The notes under the pieces are model-generated. The model worked only from the letters and a program-made list of their open reading frames with translations, was not told the origin of the DNA and ran no database searches. A stretch of 64,000 nt of DNA from JBHJGS01 sp050331575 (lineage in GTDB: Bacteria > Pseudomonadota > Alphaproteobacteria > Sphingomonadales > Rhodothalassiaceae). The position numbers and the translations under genes were made by a program. Shown in pieces: positions 33,673 through 42,838 of this stretch. How positions within the stretch are numbered: position 1 is the stretch's first letter; every line of letters begins with the position of its first letter. The DNA lies in contig JBHJGS010000023.1 of the NCBI GenBank assembly GCA_050331575.1, forward strand, positions 19,547-83,546. Direction: 5' to 3'.

Positions 33673-34835
33673 GGCCGGTTCGTCCAGTCGGCCTGCGGCA
33701 GATCAAATTGCGCGTCGAAGAAGATCGGCATCAGGCGCCAGCCGGCACAGGCATTGGCATTCCAAAGCGTGACCAGCCCCACCTTCCGCTCCGGAGAAAA
33801 GGCGATCATGGCGCGATAGCCGGCCAGGCCGCCGCCATGATAGATCACCCGGTGCCCGGCATAGTCATAGACCCGCCAGCCAAGCGCATAATCGGTGCGG
33901 CGCACGCGGCCGCGCATCCAGCGCACGCGTTGATCCTGATGCAGGCTGTGCACACGCGGGCGATGCAGTTCGGCCAGAAGCTCCGGCGGCAGCTGCTCCG
34001 GCACCTCGCCCATCTGCGCCATCAGCCACAAGGTCATATCCCGCAAGGAGGCATTGACGCCGCCGGCAGACGGCACGCGGTAATAGGCAGGACGCGGCTT
34101 CATCTCGGAGATCCGGCCGCGCCGGGCGCGATGGGGCCGGGCCCAATTGGCATCCGCCTCCAGCCCGTCGAGGCCGAAATTGGCGCGATCCATCGCCAGC
34201 GGCTGGAAGATCTCGGTCATCACCGTGTCTTCATAGGGCCGGCCGGCGGCCTGCTCCACCGCCGGTTCGACCAGCGAGAAAGCGACATTCTGGTAGACAT
34301 AACAGTCCCCCACTGGGCAGACGAGGTCGACCGCGCCGAGCCGCTGGAAGATGTTTTGCACCGGCACATTGGCCTCCAGCAGATTGTCATAGGCGTGCGG
34401 TGGCAGGCCCAGCCGATGGCTGAGCACATCCTCCACCGTTGCCCGGTCCCGGTCGGCTTGGCTTTTCAGCTTGAAATGGGGTGCCGCGGCCACGGCCGGG
34501 GCGCGCAGATCCAGGCGGTTCAGATAAGCCAGACGCACGGCCACAGTGGCGGCGAAGCCCTTGGACAGGGAGGCGATTCGGAATCGGGTATGCTCGTCCA
34601 CGCGCGGGCCGTTGCGGGCGGTGCGGCCGAAGCTGCGCTGCAGCACCAGCGTGCCCCGATCGACCACCGCAACCGCCAGGCCCATGATGTCCGGATCGGT
34701 CGCAACTTCGCGTTCCAGCCGTTTCTCGAACAGGCGCAAGGGGGCGAGATCGGGCGCGGTCTCAGTGTTTGGCTTGTCCCTGGGCAGGATCATCTGCCCG
34801 GCCAAAAGAGCGATCAGCACACCGGCATGCAGCAT
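33666..34835 (-). CDS. Class C beta-lactamase-fold serine hydrolase (S12 family), exported
   Basis: Penicillin-binding-protein/beta-lactamase-fold hydrolase with unknown substrate. The start MLHAGVLIALLAGQM at 34835 is preferred because it gives a signal peptide or anchor; the frame is open back to 34922. Catalytic motifs are SLSK in RFRIASLSKGFAATVAVRL, YQN in CYVYQNVAFSLVE, and HGGG in IYHGGGLAGYRAM. About 389 residues. A role in cell-wall peptide or ester hydrolysis is possible; classification as a true beta-lactamase is not supported. Follows the ThDP enzyme closely and overlaps ubiA. Confidence 0.86.
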   Translation of the reverse strand: MLHAGVLIALLAGQMILPRDKPNTETAPDLAPLRLFEKRLEREVATDPDIMGLAVAVVDRGTLVLQRSFGRTARNGPRVDEHTRFRIASLSKGFAATVAVRLAYLNRLDLRAPAVAAAPHFKLKSQADRDRATVEDVLSHRLGLPPHAYDNLLEANVPVQNIFQRLGAVDLVCPVGDCYVYQNVAFSLVEPAVEQAAGRPYEDTVMTEIFQPLAMDRANFGLDGLEADANWARPHRARRGRISEMKPRPAYYRVPSAGGVNASLRDMTLWLMAQMGEVPEQLPPELLAELHRPRVHSLHQDQRVRWMRGRVRRTDYALGWRVYDYAGHRVIYHGGGLAGYRAMIAFSPERKVGLVTLWNANACAGWRLMPIFFDAQFDLPQADWTNRPC

Positions 34836-34928
34836 GGCAACCCGAACAACCCGTAAGCTAAGGGACCCGAGACCGTCTATTTCGACAGTGGCAGAATGGG
34901 CGATCCGGCCGCCAATGTCCATCCCGGC

Positions 34929-36569
34929 TCATGATCCGGACAGCGTCATCGTCGGGCTTAGCACGCTTGGGTTCATGCGGATATGGACCAGCGCCGGTCG
35001 ATCCGCGGCGCGCGCTTCCGCCACAGCCGCCTGAAAGTCTGCATGGCTGTCGGCGGTCAGTCCCAGGCAGCCATGGGCCCGGGCCAGGGCGGCAAAATCG
35101 GGATTGCTGATCTGGGTGCCGCAAACGCGTCCGGGATAGTGCTTTTCCTGATGCATGCGGATGGTGCCGTACTGGCTGTTGTCGAACAGCAGAATCACAA
35201 TATTGGCCTTGTATTGCACGGCCGTGGCCAATTCCGCGGCGGCCATCTGAAAGCATCCATCGCCGGCGGCGCAAATGACGTCGCGCTCGGGGTATAAGAT
35301 CTTGGCGGCAATGGCGGCGGGGACCCCATAGCCCATCGCCCCGGATGTCGGCGCAAGCTGGGTCTTAAAGCGGTGAAACCGAAAGAAGCGGTGCAGCCAA
35401 CCGGCATAATTGCCTGCGCCGTTGGCGATGATCGCGTCCGCGGGCAGCACATCGCGCAGATGCGCCCAGGCAAAGGCCGGTTTGAACGCACCGGCGCTGT
35501 CGATCGGCTGATTGAAGCGGGTGTAGGCGGCGTTCAGGCCTTGGGTCCAGGCCCGGCGGTCGCCCGCCGGCGCCAGTGCCGCCAAGGCGTCAACGAACAG
35601 CGGCAAAGCCGCGTTGATATGTCGAACGCCGTGATAGACCCGGCCCAATTCTTCCGCGCCCGGATGGACATGCACCAAGGCCTGGTCCGGCTGCGGCACG
35701 CGCAATCGGGTATAGCCGCCGGTGGTCATCTCCCCAAGCCGAGGACCGAGCGCCAAGATCAAATCGGCATCACTCAGGCCCGCCACCAGGGCGGGATTGG
35801 CCCCAATGCCCAAATCGCCGGCGTAAACCGGGCTGTCATTGTCGATCAGGTCTTGGCAGCGGAAACTCGTGGCAACCGGAACGGCATAGCGTTCCGCCCA
35901 TACTTGAAGCGTCTCGACGGCCTGACGGCTCCAGCCGGCGCCGCCCAGCACCAGCAAAGGCTGTCGCGCTTGATCCAGCAGGTCGGCCAAAGCCGCCATG
36001 GCCGCAGGGTCGGGCGCTGCCTGTGCCGCTGCGGTGGGTTGCGGCCGCGGCACCCGCGCCTGGCCGCTCAAAACATCCTCCGGCAAGGCCAGGACCACCG
36101 GTCCGGGCCGGCCCTGCACCGCGGTCTTGAAGGCGCGGGCGACATATTCGCCGATGCGGTCTGTGCGGTCGATGCGTGCGGCCCATTTGGCCAAGGGTGC
36201 GAACATGGCCGCGAAATCGACCTCTTGAAACGCCTCGCGGTCCCGCTGATCACTGGCCACATCGCCGATAAACAGGATCATCGGCGTGCTGTCCTGCTGC
36301 GCCGTATGCACGCCGATCGCGGCATGGGTGGCGCCGGGGCCGCGGGTAACAAAGGCAATGCCGGGCGCGCCGGTCAGTTTGCCGGTGGCCTCGGCCATGG
36401 TCGCAGCGGCCGCTTCGTGCCGGCAGATGATCAGGGAAAAGCGCTCCTGCACATCGTAGAGCGCGTCGAGCACTGGCAGATAGCTCTCGCCCGGCACGCA
36501 AAAGCCGTGCGTGGCGCCGTGGTCCAACAGGGCTGTCACCAGCGCCTGGCCGCCGGTCTTCTCAGTCAT
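34929..36569 (-). CDS. ThDP-dependent acetolactate-synthase-like enzyme
   Basis: Three-domain thiamine-diphosphate enzyme. The N-terminal pyrimidine domain has HGFCVPGESYLPVLDAL and RHEAAAATMAEATGK with the catalytic Glu; the central FAD-like domain follows; the C-terminal PP domain has the ThDP motif GDGCFQMAAAELATAVQYKANIVI-type region (GDGCFQ...N). Family members include acetolactate synthase, benzoylformate decarboxylase and oxalyl-CoA decarboxylase; this one resembles uncharacterised acetolactate-synthase-like proteins, and no small regulatory subunit is adjacent. 546 residues from the ATG at 36569, which overlaps the upstream dehydrogenase gene by 8 bp. Confidence 0.88.
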   Translation of the reverse strand: MTEKTGGQALVTALLDHGATHGFCVPGESYLPVLDALYDVQERFSLIICRHEAAAATMAEATGKLTGAPGIAFVTRGPGATHAAIGVHTAQQDSTPMILFIGDVASDQRDREAFQEVDFAAMFAPLAKWAARIDRTDRIGEYVARAFKTAVQGRPGPVVLALPEDVLSGQARVPRPQPTAAAQAAPDPAAMAALADLLDQARQPLLVLGGAGWSRQAVETLQVWAERYAVPVATSFRCQDLIDNDSPVYAGDLGIGANPALVAGLSDADLILALGPRLGEMTTGGYTRLRVPQPDQALVHVHPGAEELGRVYHGVRHINAALPLFVDALAALAPAGDRRAWTQGLNAAYTRFNQPIDSAGAFKPAFAWAHLRDVLPADAIIANGAGNYAGWLHRFFRFHRFKTQLAPTSGAMGYGVPAAIAAKILYPERDVICAAGDGCFQMAAAELATAVQYKANIVILLFDNSQYGTIRMHQEKHYPGRVCGTQISNPDFAALARAHGCLGLTADSHADFQAAVAEARAADRPALVHIRMNPSVLSPTMTLSGS

Positions 36570-37653
36570 GTGCGGCGGTCCTGGCATAGATGCGGCCGAA
36601 ACGATTGGCCAAAAAGGCCGTAAGCGGGACCTCCTCCTGCCGCACAAAGCCGCGCTCGGGCAACAGCGTGTCTAGCGCCAGATCCACGACCGCGCAAACG
36701 GCGGAGGCGGTGGTCAACTGAATGGCCGATAGGCGCGTGCCGGCGTAGCGGCGCGGATAGACCTTATGCGCATAGCTTTCCTGGTGCAGCCGGCCGTCGC
36801 GCTCGCCCGTCGCGGTTACAAAGATCAGCACAACATCCTGGTCGGTCTGCGGCACGGCCTGCTCCAGAATATCCTTCAGCACGTCGCGCCGCTCGGCAAG
36901 CCGCAGATCCTGCAAGAGCAGCTTCATGAGGTCGCGATGGCCGGGATAACGCACGGTGCGATAATTCAGCTGCCGCACCCGGCCGGCCAAAGTCTGCGCA
37001 AGCGTGCCCAAGCCGCCGGACGTGTTGAACGCCTCATAATCAATCCCATCCAAGGCGAAGCGTTCCAATTCCTCCAGCGGCGGCATTTCGCATAGGCTGC
37101 CGTCGACGATGGCCTCACAGGCATTACAATATTCGTTGATCAGCCCGTCGGTCGACCAGGTGAGATTGTATTTCAGGGCATTGGAGGGAAATTGCGGCAA
37201 CGCGCCGACCCGCAAGCGCATCGCATGAAGCGTGTCGAACCGCGAGGCCAGATCCATCGCCAAGATGGAGATGAAGCCCGGTGCCAAGCCGCATTGCGGG
37301 ACCACAAGCGCGTCAGCTGTCTGGGCTTGGCGCTGAGCCCTTTTGGTGCTTAAGACATCTTCGGTTAAGTCAAAATAAGGCACACCGGCGGCAACCGCAG
37401 CGTCGAGCACGCCGGCGTTCAACTGGTGGGGCAGCGCGGAAATCACCGCGTGGCGGCCGGCCAAGGCGTGGGTCACAGCGGCGGGGTCGGTCAGGTCACC
37501 GTGGATCGTTTCGGTTCGGGCATAGCGGCTTGCGCGGGCCAGGGCGTCGGTGTCCCGATCGAATATGGTGACTTGAAAGTCTTCGGCGTCCGACAAGATG
37601 GCGCATATGGCTTCGCCGATCTTGCCGGCCCCCAAAAGGAGGATGGTGCGCAT
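36562..37653 (-). CDS. Saccharopine-dehydrogenase-like NAD(P) oxidoreductase
   Basis: Rossmann-fold enzyme of the saccharopine/lysine dehydrogenase family. MRTILLLGAGKIGEAICAIL gives the nucleotide motif; ISALPHQLNAGVLDAAVAAGVPYFDLTED and PQCGLAPGFISILA are family blocks. At 363 residues it resembles lysine 6-dehydrogenase and carboxynorspermidine-type enzymes more than the large bifunctional forms. The start at 37653 has AAAAGGAGG seven or eight bases upstream. The 3' end overlaps the ThDP enzyme by 8 bp, so they probably act in one pathway, perhaps amino-acid catabolism; substrate is inferred only. Confidence 0.86.
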   Translation of the reverse strand: MRTILLLGAGKIGEAICAILSDAEDFQVTIFDRDTDALARASRYARTETIHGDLTDPAAVTHALAGRHAVISALPHQLNAGVLDAAVAAGVPYFDLTEDVLSTKRAQRQAQTADALVVPQCGLAPGFISILAMDLASRFDTLHAMRLRVGALPQFPSNALKYNLTWSTDGLINEYCNACEAIVDGSLCEMPPLEELERFALDGIDYEAFNTSGGLGTLAQTLAGRVRQLNYRTVRYPGHRDLMKLLLQDLRLAERRDVLKDILEQAVPQTDQDVVLIFVTATGERDGRLHQESYAHKVYPRRYAGTRLSAIQLTTASAVCAVVDLALDTLLPERGFVRQEEVPLTAFLANRFGRIYARTAAHD

Positions 37654-37814
37654 GGCTTGCTTGCCCCTAGACCCCCCGGCCAGCCCCTGGCTAGCCGGTC
37701 GCATTCATCTGGAAGGTTTGTTAAACGGGGCAAACCTGCCCCGGCAAGTGACCGGCCGTTCGTGCCGGCGATAGCGGGCGCCCGCCCGTGCGTGTAGATT
37801 CTGGGAGTGTATCC

Positions 37815-38675
37815 TTGTCAAAGATGACCTTCTACCGAGACTTCACCTTCGAATATGGCAGGCCACAGCAGCTTGCTCCTGGCGTAACGCGGATCGTCGC
37901 AAACAATCCGAAGGATTATACCTGGGTCGGCACCAACACCTATCTGATCGGCCAGCGGGATCTGGCGATCCTGGATCCGGGTCCGGCCCTGGCCGGCCAT
38001 GTTGAGGCCGTGATGGCGGCGGTTGCCGGCCGGCCGGTGCGGGCAATCTTGGTCACCCACAGCCATCTGGATCATTCCGCCGCCGCACCGATCTTGGCAG
38101 CGCGGACCGGGGCTCCGGTTTACGCCCATTCCGTGATCGACCCTCAGGTCGCGCAAGCCAGCCAAGAGGATATCGATACCGCTTTCCGGCCCGATCGGGA
38201 CCTGGCCTGCGGCGACTGGGTTAACGGCTCGGACTGGCGCCTGGAAGCGGTGCATACGCCGGGGCATTTTCCCAATCATCTGTGTTTTGCGCTGGGCGAG
38301 CATCTGTTTTCCGGTGACCATGTCATGGGCTGGTCGACCACGGCGATCTGCCCGCCCTTGGGCGATTTGGCGGATTATCTTGGCGCCTTGGAAAAGCTGT
38401 TGGCGCGCGGGTTTGCCCGCTATCTGCCGAGCCATGGTCCGGCCATCCCCGACCCGGAGGCGTATGTCCGCGCGCTGATCCAGCACCGCCACAGCCGCAC
38501 TCAGGCGATCCTGGCGTGTCTGGAGCAGGGGGTCAGCGATCCCGCCGCGATCGTTCAGGCGATCTACAAGGAGGACCATCTGAGCCCGCGCCTGATGAAG
38601 GCGGCGCAGGGCTCTGTGCGCGCGCATCTGGACTATCTGGCGCGTCGCTCCGCTGATCGTGTCGCCGCGGAATAA
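37815..38675 (+). CDS. Metallo-beta-lactamase-fold hydrolase (LACTB2-like)
   Basis: The metal-binding motif THSHLDHSA is clear, followed by HTPGHFPNHLCF and FSGDHVMGWSTT, and the C-terminal part LPSHGPAIPDPEAYVRALIQHR plus a helical tail matches the LACTB2/winged-helix architecture. LACTB2-type proteins can be single-strand RNases or thioester hydrolases. Start is uncertain: a TTG at 37815 has GGGAG seven bases upstream, and an ATG at 37824 lies three codons on. 286 residues. The end overlaps the following lipoprotein gene by 17 bp. Confidence 0.88.
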   Translation: MSKMTFYRDFTFEYGRPQQLAPGVTRIVANNPKDYTWVGTNTYLIGQRDLAILDPGPALAGHVEAVMAAVAGRPVRAILVTHSHLDHSAAAPILAARTGAPVYAHSVIDPQVAQASQEDIDTAFRPDRDLACGDWVNGSDWRLEAVHTPGHFPNHLCFALGEHLFSGDHVMGWSTTAICPPLGDLADYLGALEKLLARGFARYLPSHGPAIPDPEAYVRALIQHRHSRTQAILACLEQGVSDPAAIVQAIYKEDHLSPRLMKAAQGSVRAHLDYLARRSADRVAAE

Positions 38676-39534
38676 GCCGCAGCGCTTGGTGCGGTGGGCG
38701 GCGGGCCTGCTGGCCCTGGGCCTGACCGTGCTGGCCGGGTGTGCCGGCAGCAGCCGTGTTGACGGCGACGCGGGGGAGGCAAGGGTGATGCGCGACCAGC
38801 TGGACGTGCGCGCCAATGGCGATGGCTATGCCTTGAGCTTTCTGCGCAGCGGCACGCCCGGCGGTCGGCGCATCGTGTTCGTTCATGGCACCCCTGGCTC
38901 GGCCACGGCCTGGCGTCATTATCTGCGCCAGCCGCCGGCGGGCCTGGACATGATCGCGGTGGATCGGCCCGGTTTCGGTCAGACCCGGCCGCGCCGCGCC
39001 CTGGTTTCGCTGATGGGGCAGGCGGAAGCCTTGCTGCCGCTGATGCGCCCCGGCGCCCAGGGGCAGCGGCCGATCCTGGTCGGCCACAGCCTGGGCGGCC
39101 CGATTATCGCCAAGGCGGCCTTGCTGGCGGGTGAGCAAATCGGCGGGCTGATCGTTCTGGCCGGCTCGTTCGATCCGGCCTTGGAGAAGATCCACCCGGC
39201 GCAATATCTCGGCAATGCCTGGCCGATTCGCTGGCTGATCGGCGCCAGCTTGCGCCATTCCAACCTGGAATTGCTGGCGCTGAAACCGGAATTGGAACTG
39301 CTGGCGGGTGAACTGATGCACCTATCCCTACCGATCACCATCGTGCACGGCACCAAGGATCGGCTGGTTCCTTATGCGAATGTGGGGTTCCTGCAGACCG
39401 CCGTGCGCGGCAATGGGGCGGTGGATCTGGTCCGGCTGGAGGGCGAGGATCATTTCATCGTGTGGTCCAAGCCGGAGACAGTGCGGCGGGCCATCGCGGA
39501 AATGGTCGATCAGCTTGAAAAGGCCGGTCGCTAA
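38659..39534 (+). CDS. Lipoprotein alpha/beta-hydrolase
   Basis: Alpha/beta-hydrolase-fold enzyme with nucleophile elbow VGHSLGGPI, oxyanion region VHGTPGSATAW and a C-terminal VHGTKDRLVPYANV plus EGEDHFIVW carrying the Asp and His. The N-terminus has a lipoprotein signal with lipobox LAGC (Cys about residue 28), so it is predicted to be membrane-anchored in the periplasm. The GTG start at 38659 overlaps the preceding gene. Substrate is unknown. Confidence 0.86.
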   Translation: MSPRNKPQRLVRWAAGLLALGLTVLAGCAGSSRVDGDAGEARVMRDQLDVRANGDGYALSFLRSGTPGGRRIVFVHGTPGSATAWRHYLRQPPAGLDMIAVDRPGFGQTRPRRALVSLMGQAEALLPLMRPGAQGQRPILVGHSLGGPIIAKAALLAGEQIGGLIVLAGSFDPALEKIHPAQYLGNAWPIRWLIGASLRHSNLELLALKPELELLAGELMHLSLPITIVHGTKDRLVPYANVGFLQTAVRGNGAVDLVRLEGEDHFIVWSKPETVRRAIAEMVDQLEKAGR

Positions 39535-39768
39535 GCCGGTTTCGGGAACCTGAACGGCGCTCATCCGCTGTTTGAACCAGCCCCTTGATGGTCGCGTCCA
39601 AGCGCTCTAGCATCTTAGGCCGGCTGATCGGCCGGGGCGTCCGATCCCATGCTCATGGCGGACGAAAGTGTTGGCAGCCCCGGTTGCGGGCCTGTCTTGT
39701 GGTTGGTTTGGTCCGCCGTTCGGTCAGACAGCGGGCGCATAGAGCAATTAAGGAGCTGGGGAACGATC

Positions 39769-40239
39769 ATGGAAAAGATCCCCATGTTGCCGTCCGGGTA
39801 CAAGGCGCTTCAGGACGAAGTAAAGCATCTGAAATCGGTCGAGCGGCCGGCCGTTGTGACGGCGATCGAAGAAGCGCGCGCTCACGGCGATCTGTCGGAA
39901 AATGCCGAGTATCACGCCGCTAAAGAACGGCAAGGCATGATTGAGGCGCGGCTGGCGGAGTTGGAAGACCGGTTGAACCGATCCGAGATCATCGATCCGG
40001 CCAGCCTGAACGGCGACAAGGTCCTGTTCGGCGCCACGGTGAAGCTGCTCGACGAGGATGACGACGAAGTCACCTACCAAATCGTCGGCGCCGAAGAGGC
40101 CGATGTGAAAAGCGGCAAAATCTCCTACACCTCGCCGCTTGCGCGCGCGCTCATCGGCCGCCGTGTCGGCGACGAAGTTGAAGTGCCGACGCCGTCGGGC
40201 GAGCGCTATTATGAAATCGCCGGGATCCGGTTCGTTTAG
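39769..40239 (+). CDS. greA: Transcription elongation factor GreA
   Basis: Rescues backtracked RNA polymerase by stimulating transcript cleavage. The coiled-coil N-terminal domain has EEARAHGDLSENAEYHAAKE with the acidic tip, and the C-terminal domain ends TSPLARALIGRRVGDEVEVPTPSG. 156 residues, standard. The start is fixed by TTAAGGAG about 14 bases upstream and by family length; the longer upstream frame is non-coding. It overlaps convergent modC by 4 bp. The 234-bp gap before it shows no other gene. Confidence 0.97.
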   Translation: MEKIPMLPSGYKALQDEVKHLKSVERPAVVTAIEEARAHGDLSENAEYHAAKERQGMIEARLAELEDRLNRSEIIDPASLNGDKVLFGATVKLLDEDDDEVTYQIVGAEEADVKSGKISYTSPLARALIGRRVGDEVEVPTPSGERYYEIAGIRFV

Positions 40240-41351
40240 CAGCCACGCTCGGCGTCGGGCCGGTCCATCCGCCGGTCAAAACTGACCGATTTGATCAGGG
40301 CCGTTACCGACTGTCCCGGCGTCAAGGCCAGTGCAGCCACCGCCGCGCGGGTCACCCGCGCGCGCACGCGCTGGCCGGCGATGTCGAGGAGCAGCTCAGC
40401 ATAGGCGCCGGTCTCCGCATCGATGCGCACAAGCCGCGCGGGCAACTGGTTGCGGATCGACAGATCCGGGCTCGGCCTCAGGGCCACAGCCACATCGCGG
40501 GCGCGCACCCGCAGCGTGACCAGGTCGCCCGGCGCTCCCAAGCGCCCTGGCACTGCCAAGGCCTCGCCGCTGAGGGACAGCCGGGTCAGATCCAGATCGG
40601 CATCGAAGCCGGCGATGCGGGCCGATAACAGCGCGCCCGCCTCGAAATGCCCGGTCACCTCGGCGTCCAGCTCGGGCAACACGGTGTGCGTTGGCCCGTG
40701 CGCGACGATGCGGCCAGCCTTGATGGCCACAAGCTCCGCGGCGGTCTGGGCGATCTCCGCGACATCGTGACTGACCAGCAGCACCGGCACGCCGTAGCGC
40801 TGCGGGAGCGCCCGCACCAGCGCCAAAGCCTGTGCCTTGCGCGCGCGGTCCAGGTGCGCCACCGGCTCGTCCAGCAGAAGCAAGCGCGGTCGGGCCAGCA
40901 GCGCCCGGGCGATTGCCACGCGCTGACGTTCGCCGCCGGACAGGCCGCATGGCCGGCGCCGCAGCAGATCGGCCAGATCCAGTCCCGACACGACCTCCGC
41001 CAGATCCGGCCCGGTGTGATGTTGCGGCGCCCGCTTGGCAGCAAAGCGCAGATTGCCGGCCACGGACAGATGCGTAAACAGTCGCGCGTCTTGAAACACC
41101 AGGCAGACCGGGCGCGCGCTGGCCGGCACATGCAGCCGCGCCTGCGTATCGCACAAGACCGTGTCGCCCAGGACAATGCGCCCGGCGCTTGGCCGCTCAA
41201 AGCCCGCAATCAGGCGCAACAGGCTGGTCTTGCCGCTGCCGCTGGGTCCGAACAGGGCGGTGACGCCGCGCACGCTGAGCGCCACGTCCACGTCCAGATG
41301 AAACGCCGCGCGGCGCAGCCGGACCTGCAGCGTCAGCCGCTCAGACCGCAT
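40236..41351 (-). CDS. modC: Molybdate ABC transporter ATP-binding protein ModC
   Basis: ATPase of the molybdate importer. Walker A GPSGSGKTSLL, signature LSGGERQRVAIARALL and Walker B LLLLDEPVAHLD are present, and the C-terminal Mop/TOBE domain (about 285-365) carries RNQLPARLVRIDAETGAYAE, which distinguishes ModC from other ABC ATPases. 371 residues. Starts 11 bp inside the end of modB. Confidence 0.95.
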   Translation of the reverse strand: MRSERLTLQVRLRRAAFHLDVDVALSVRGVTALFGPSGSGKTSLLRLIAGFERPSAGRIVLGDTVLCDTQARLHVPASARPVCLVFQDARLFTHLSVAGNLRFAAKRAPQHHTGPDLAEVVSGLDLADLLRRRPCGLSGGERQRVAIARALLARPRLLLLDEPVAHLDRARKAQALALVRALPQRYGVPVLLVSHDVAEIAQTAAELVAIKAGRIVAHGPTHTVLPELDAEVTGHFEAGALLSARIAGFDADLDLTRLSLSGEALAVPGRLGAPGDLVTLRVRARDVAVALRPSPDLSIRNQLPARLVRIDAETGAYAELLLDIAGQRVRARVTRAAVAALALTPGQSVTALIKSVSFDRRMDRPDAERGC

Positions 41352-42027
41352 GGAGCGGCCGGCCGCGATTGACCACGTAAACCGGGAGCAGCAACAGGAA
41401 GGACAGCAGCAGCAGCCCGGCCGACAAGAGATGCGCCTGGTCGTAGGTCAGCGTCTCGACATGTTCATAAATGGCGATGGAGATCACCCGCGTGCGCTCC
41501 GGGATATTGCCGCCGACCATCAACACCACGCCGAATTCGCCCAAGGTATGGGCGAAGCTCAGCACCGCGGCGGTGAGAAAGCCGCGGCTGGCCAGCGGAG
41601 CGGCAACCGTGAGGAAGGCGTCGACCGGCCCGGCCCCCAGGCTTGCTGCTGCCTCCATCGGTGCAGCACCGATCGCCCGAAACGCGGTCTGCAGCGGCTG
41701 GACCGCGAATGGCAGCGAATACAGGATCGAGGCAATGACCAGCCCGGTGAAGGAAAAGGTCAGCGTCTGGCCGGTCAGCGCCACCCAAGCCGCGCCCAAG
41801 GGCGCCGTCGGGCTCATCAGGATCAGGAGGTAGAAGCCGAGCACCGTCGGGGGCAGCACCAGCGGCAGCGCCGTCAAAGCCTCGACGACCGGGCGCAGCC
41901 GGCTGGTGCCGGTGGCCAGCCACCACGCCAGGGGCGGGCTGATGAGCAGCAATACCGCCGTGGTGACCAAGGCCAATCGCAGGCTCAGCCACAGCGGGCC
42001 CAGATCCAGCGCCTCAATCCACGGCAT
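41341..42027 (-). CDS. modB: Molybdate ABC transporter permease ModB
   Basis: Inner-membrane channel subunit. Five or six helices; the permease motif EAAASLGAGPVDAFLTVAAP is the ModC-contacting EAA loop; FAHTLGEFGVVLMVGGNIP is the ModB-specific block. 228 residues, normal length. Overlaps modA by 14 bp and modC by 11 bp. Confidence 0.95.
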   Translation of the reverse strand: MPWIEALDLGPLWLSLRLALVTTAVLLLISPPLAWWLATGTSRLRPVVEALTALPLVLPPTVLGFYLLILMSPTAPLGAAWVALTGQTLTFSFTGLVIASILYSLPFAVQPLQTAFRAIGAAPMEAAASLGAGPVDAFLTVAAPLASRGFLTAAVLSFAHTLGEFGVVLMVGGNIPERTRVISIAIYEHVETLTYDQAHLLSAGLLLLSFLLLLPVYVVNRGRPLHAV

Positions 42028-42760
42028 AGCCCAAATCGCCCAACCTGCTTTGCACCTGCGCGGTGGCCAGCCAGGCCAAGAACGCGCGCGCGGCGGTATT
42101 ATTGCGCGCGCGGGTCAGCAACACGGCATCTTGGCGGATTGGTGGGTACAAGTGCTGGGGGACATCCCAACGGCTGCCCTCGGCCTGCCGGCGCGGACTG
42201 ACCACCTGCGCCAGGGCCACAAAGCCCAGTTCGGCATTGCCGGTGGCGACAAGGGCGAAGGTCTGCCCGATATTTTCGCCCATCACCAGCCGATCGCGAA
42301 GGGGCTCGGCCACGCCCAGTGCCGACAGCACCTGCATCGCCGCCTCGCCATAGGGCGCCAGGGCGGGATTGGCCAGCGCCAAGCGCTGAAACGCCCCTTC
42401 CGTCAGAACCGCCTCGCCGTCTCCGGATAAGCGCGCCGGGTCCGGGCTCCACAGGGTCAACTGGCCCTGCGCATAGGTGAAGCGGCTATCTGCCAGCGCC
42501 AGCCCGGCCTGAACCAGGCGTTCAGGCCGCGCCTGGTCAGCGGCAAGCAGCAGGTCGTATGGCGCGCCTTGAACGATCTGTGCAGTGAGCGCCCCGGTGG
42601 CACCGGTGGCGACCCGGATCTTGTGACCGGTCTCTGCTTCGAACCGGTCCACCAGCCCGCCCACCGGATCGGCGAAATTGGCTGCCACCGCAGCCAGTGC
42701 CTGGTCGGCCTGTCCCGGCAGGCTCAGCACCGTCAATAGCCACAGTATCAGCGCGCGCAT
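42014..42760 (-). CDS. modA: Molybdate-binding periplasmic protein ModA
   Basis: Periplasmic substrate-binding protein. The start at 42760 gives a signal peptide (MRALILWLLTVLSLPGQADQALA) with GAGGGGGG just upstream; the frame is open to 42793 without signal character. Family blocks are VAANFADPVGGLVDRFEAETG, GATGALTAQIVQGAPYDLLLAAD and LGVAEPLRDRLVMGENIGQTFA. 248 residues. First gene of modABC; no molybdenum-cofactor riboswitch or recognisable ModE box is evident upstream. Confidence 0.94.
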   Translation of the reverse strand: MRALILWLLTVLSLPGQADQALAAVAANFADPVGGLVDRFEAETGHKIRVATGATGALTAQIVQGAPYDLLLAADQARPERLVQAGLALADSRFTYAQGQLTLWSPDPARLSGDGEAVLTEGAFQRLALANPALAPYGEAAMQVLSALGVAEPLRDRLVMGENIGQTFALVATGNAELGFVALAQVVSPRRQAEGSRWDVPQHLYPPIRQDAVLLTRARNNTAARAFLAWLATAQVQSRLGDLGYAVD

Positions 42761-42838
42761 ACCACCCCCCTCGTGATCAGAGCCGTCTCCCACCGCGATG
42801 AAGCGGAGCGACCGGCGCCTTTGTCAAGCAAGGTGCGG

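Noticed and set aside
33666..34835. Antibiotic-resistance class C beta-lactamase
   Set aside because: SxxK, YxN and HGG motifs are shared by many S12 hydrolases; overall sequence and operon context do not resemble AmpC, so only the fold is assigned.
42760..42838. Molybdenum-cofactor riboswitch or ModE box before modA
   Set aside because: The 78 bp between modA and the porin gene show no recognisable ModE palindrome or riboswitch fold.
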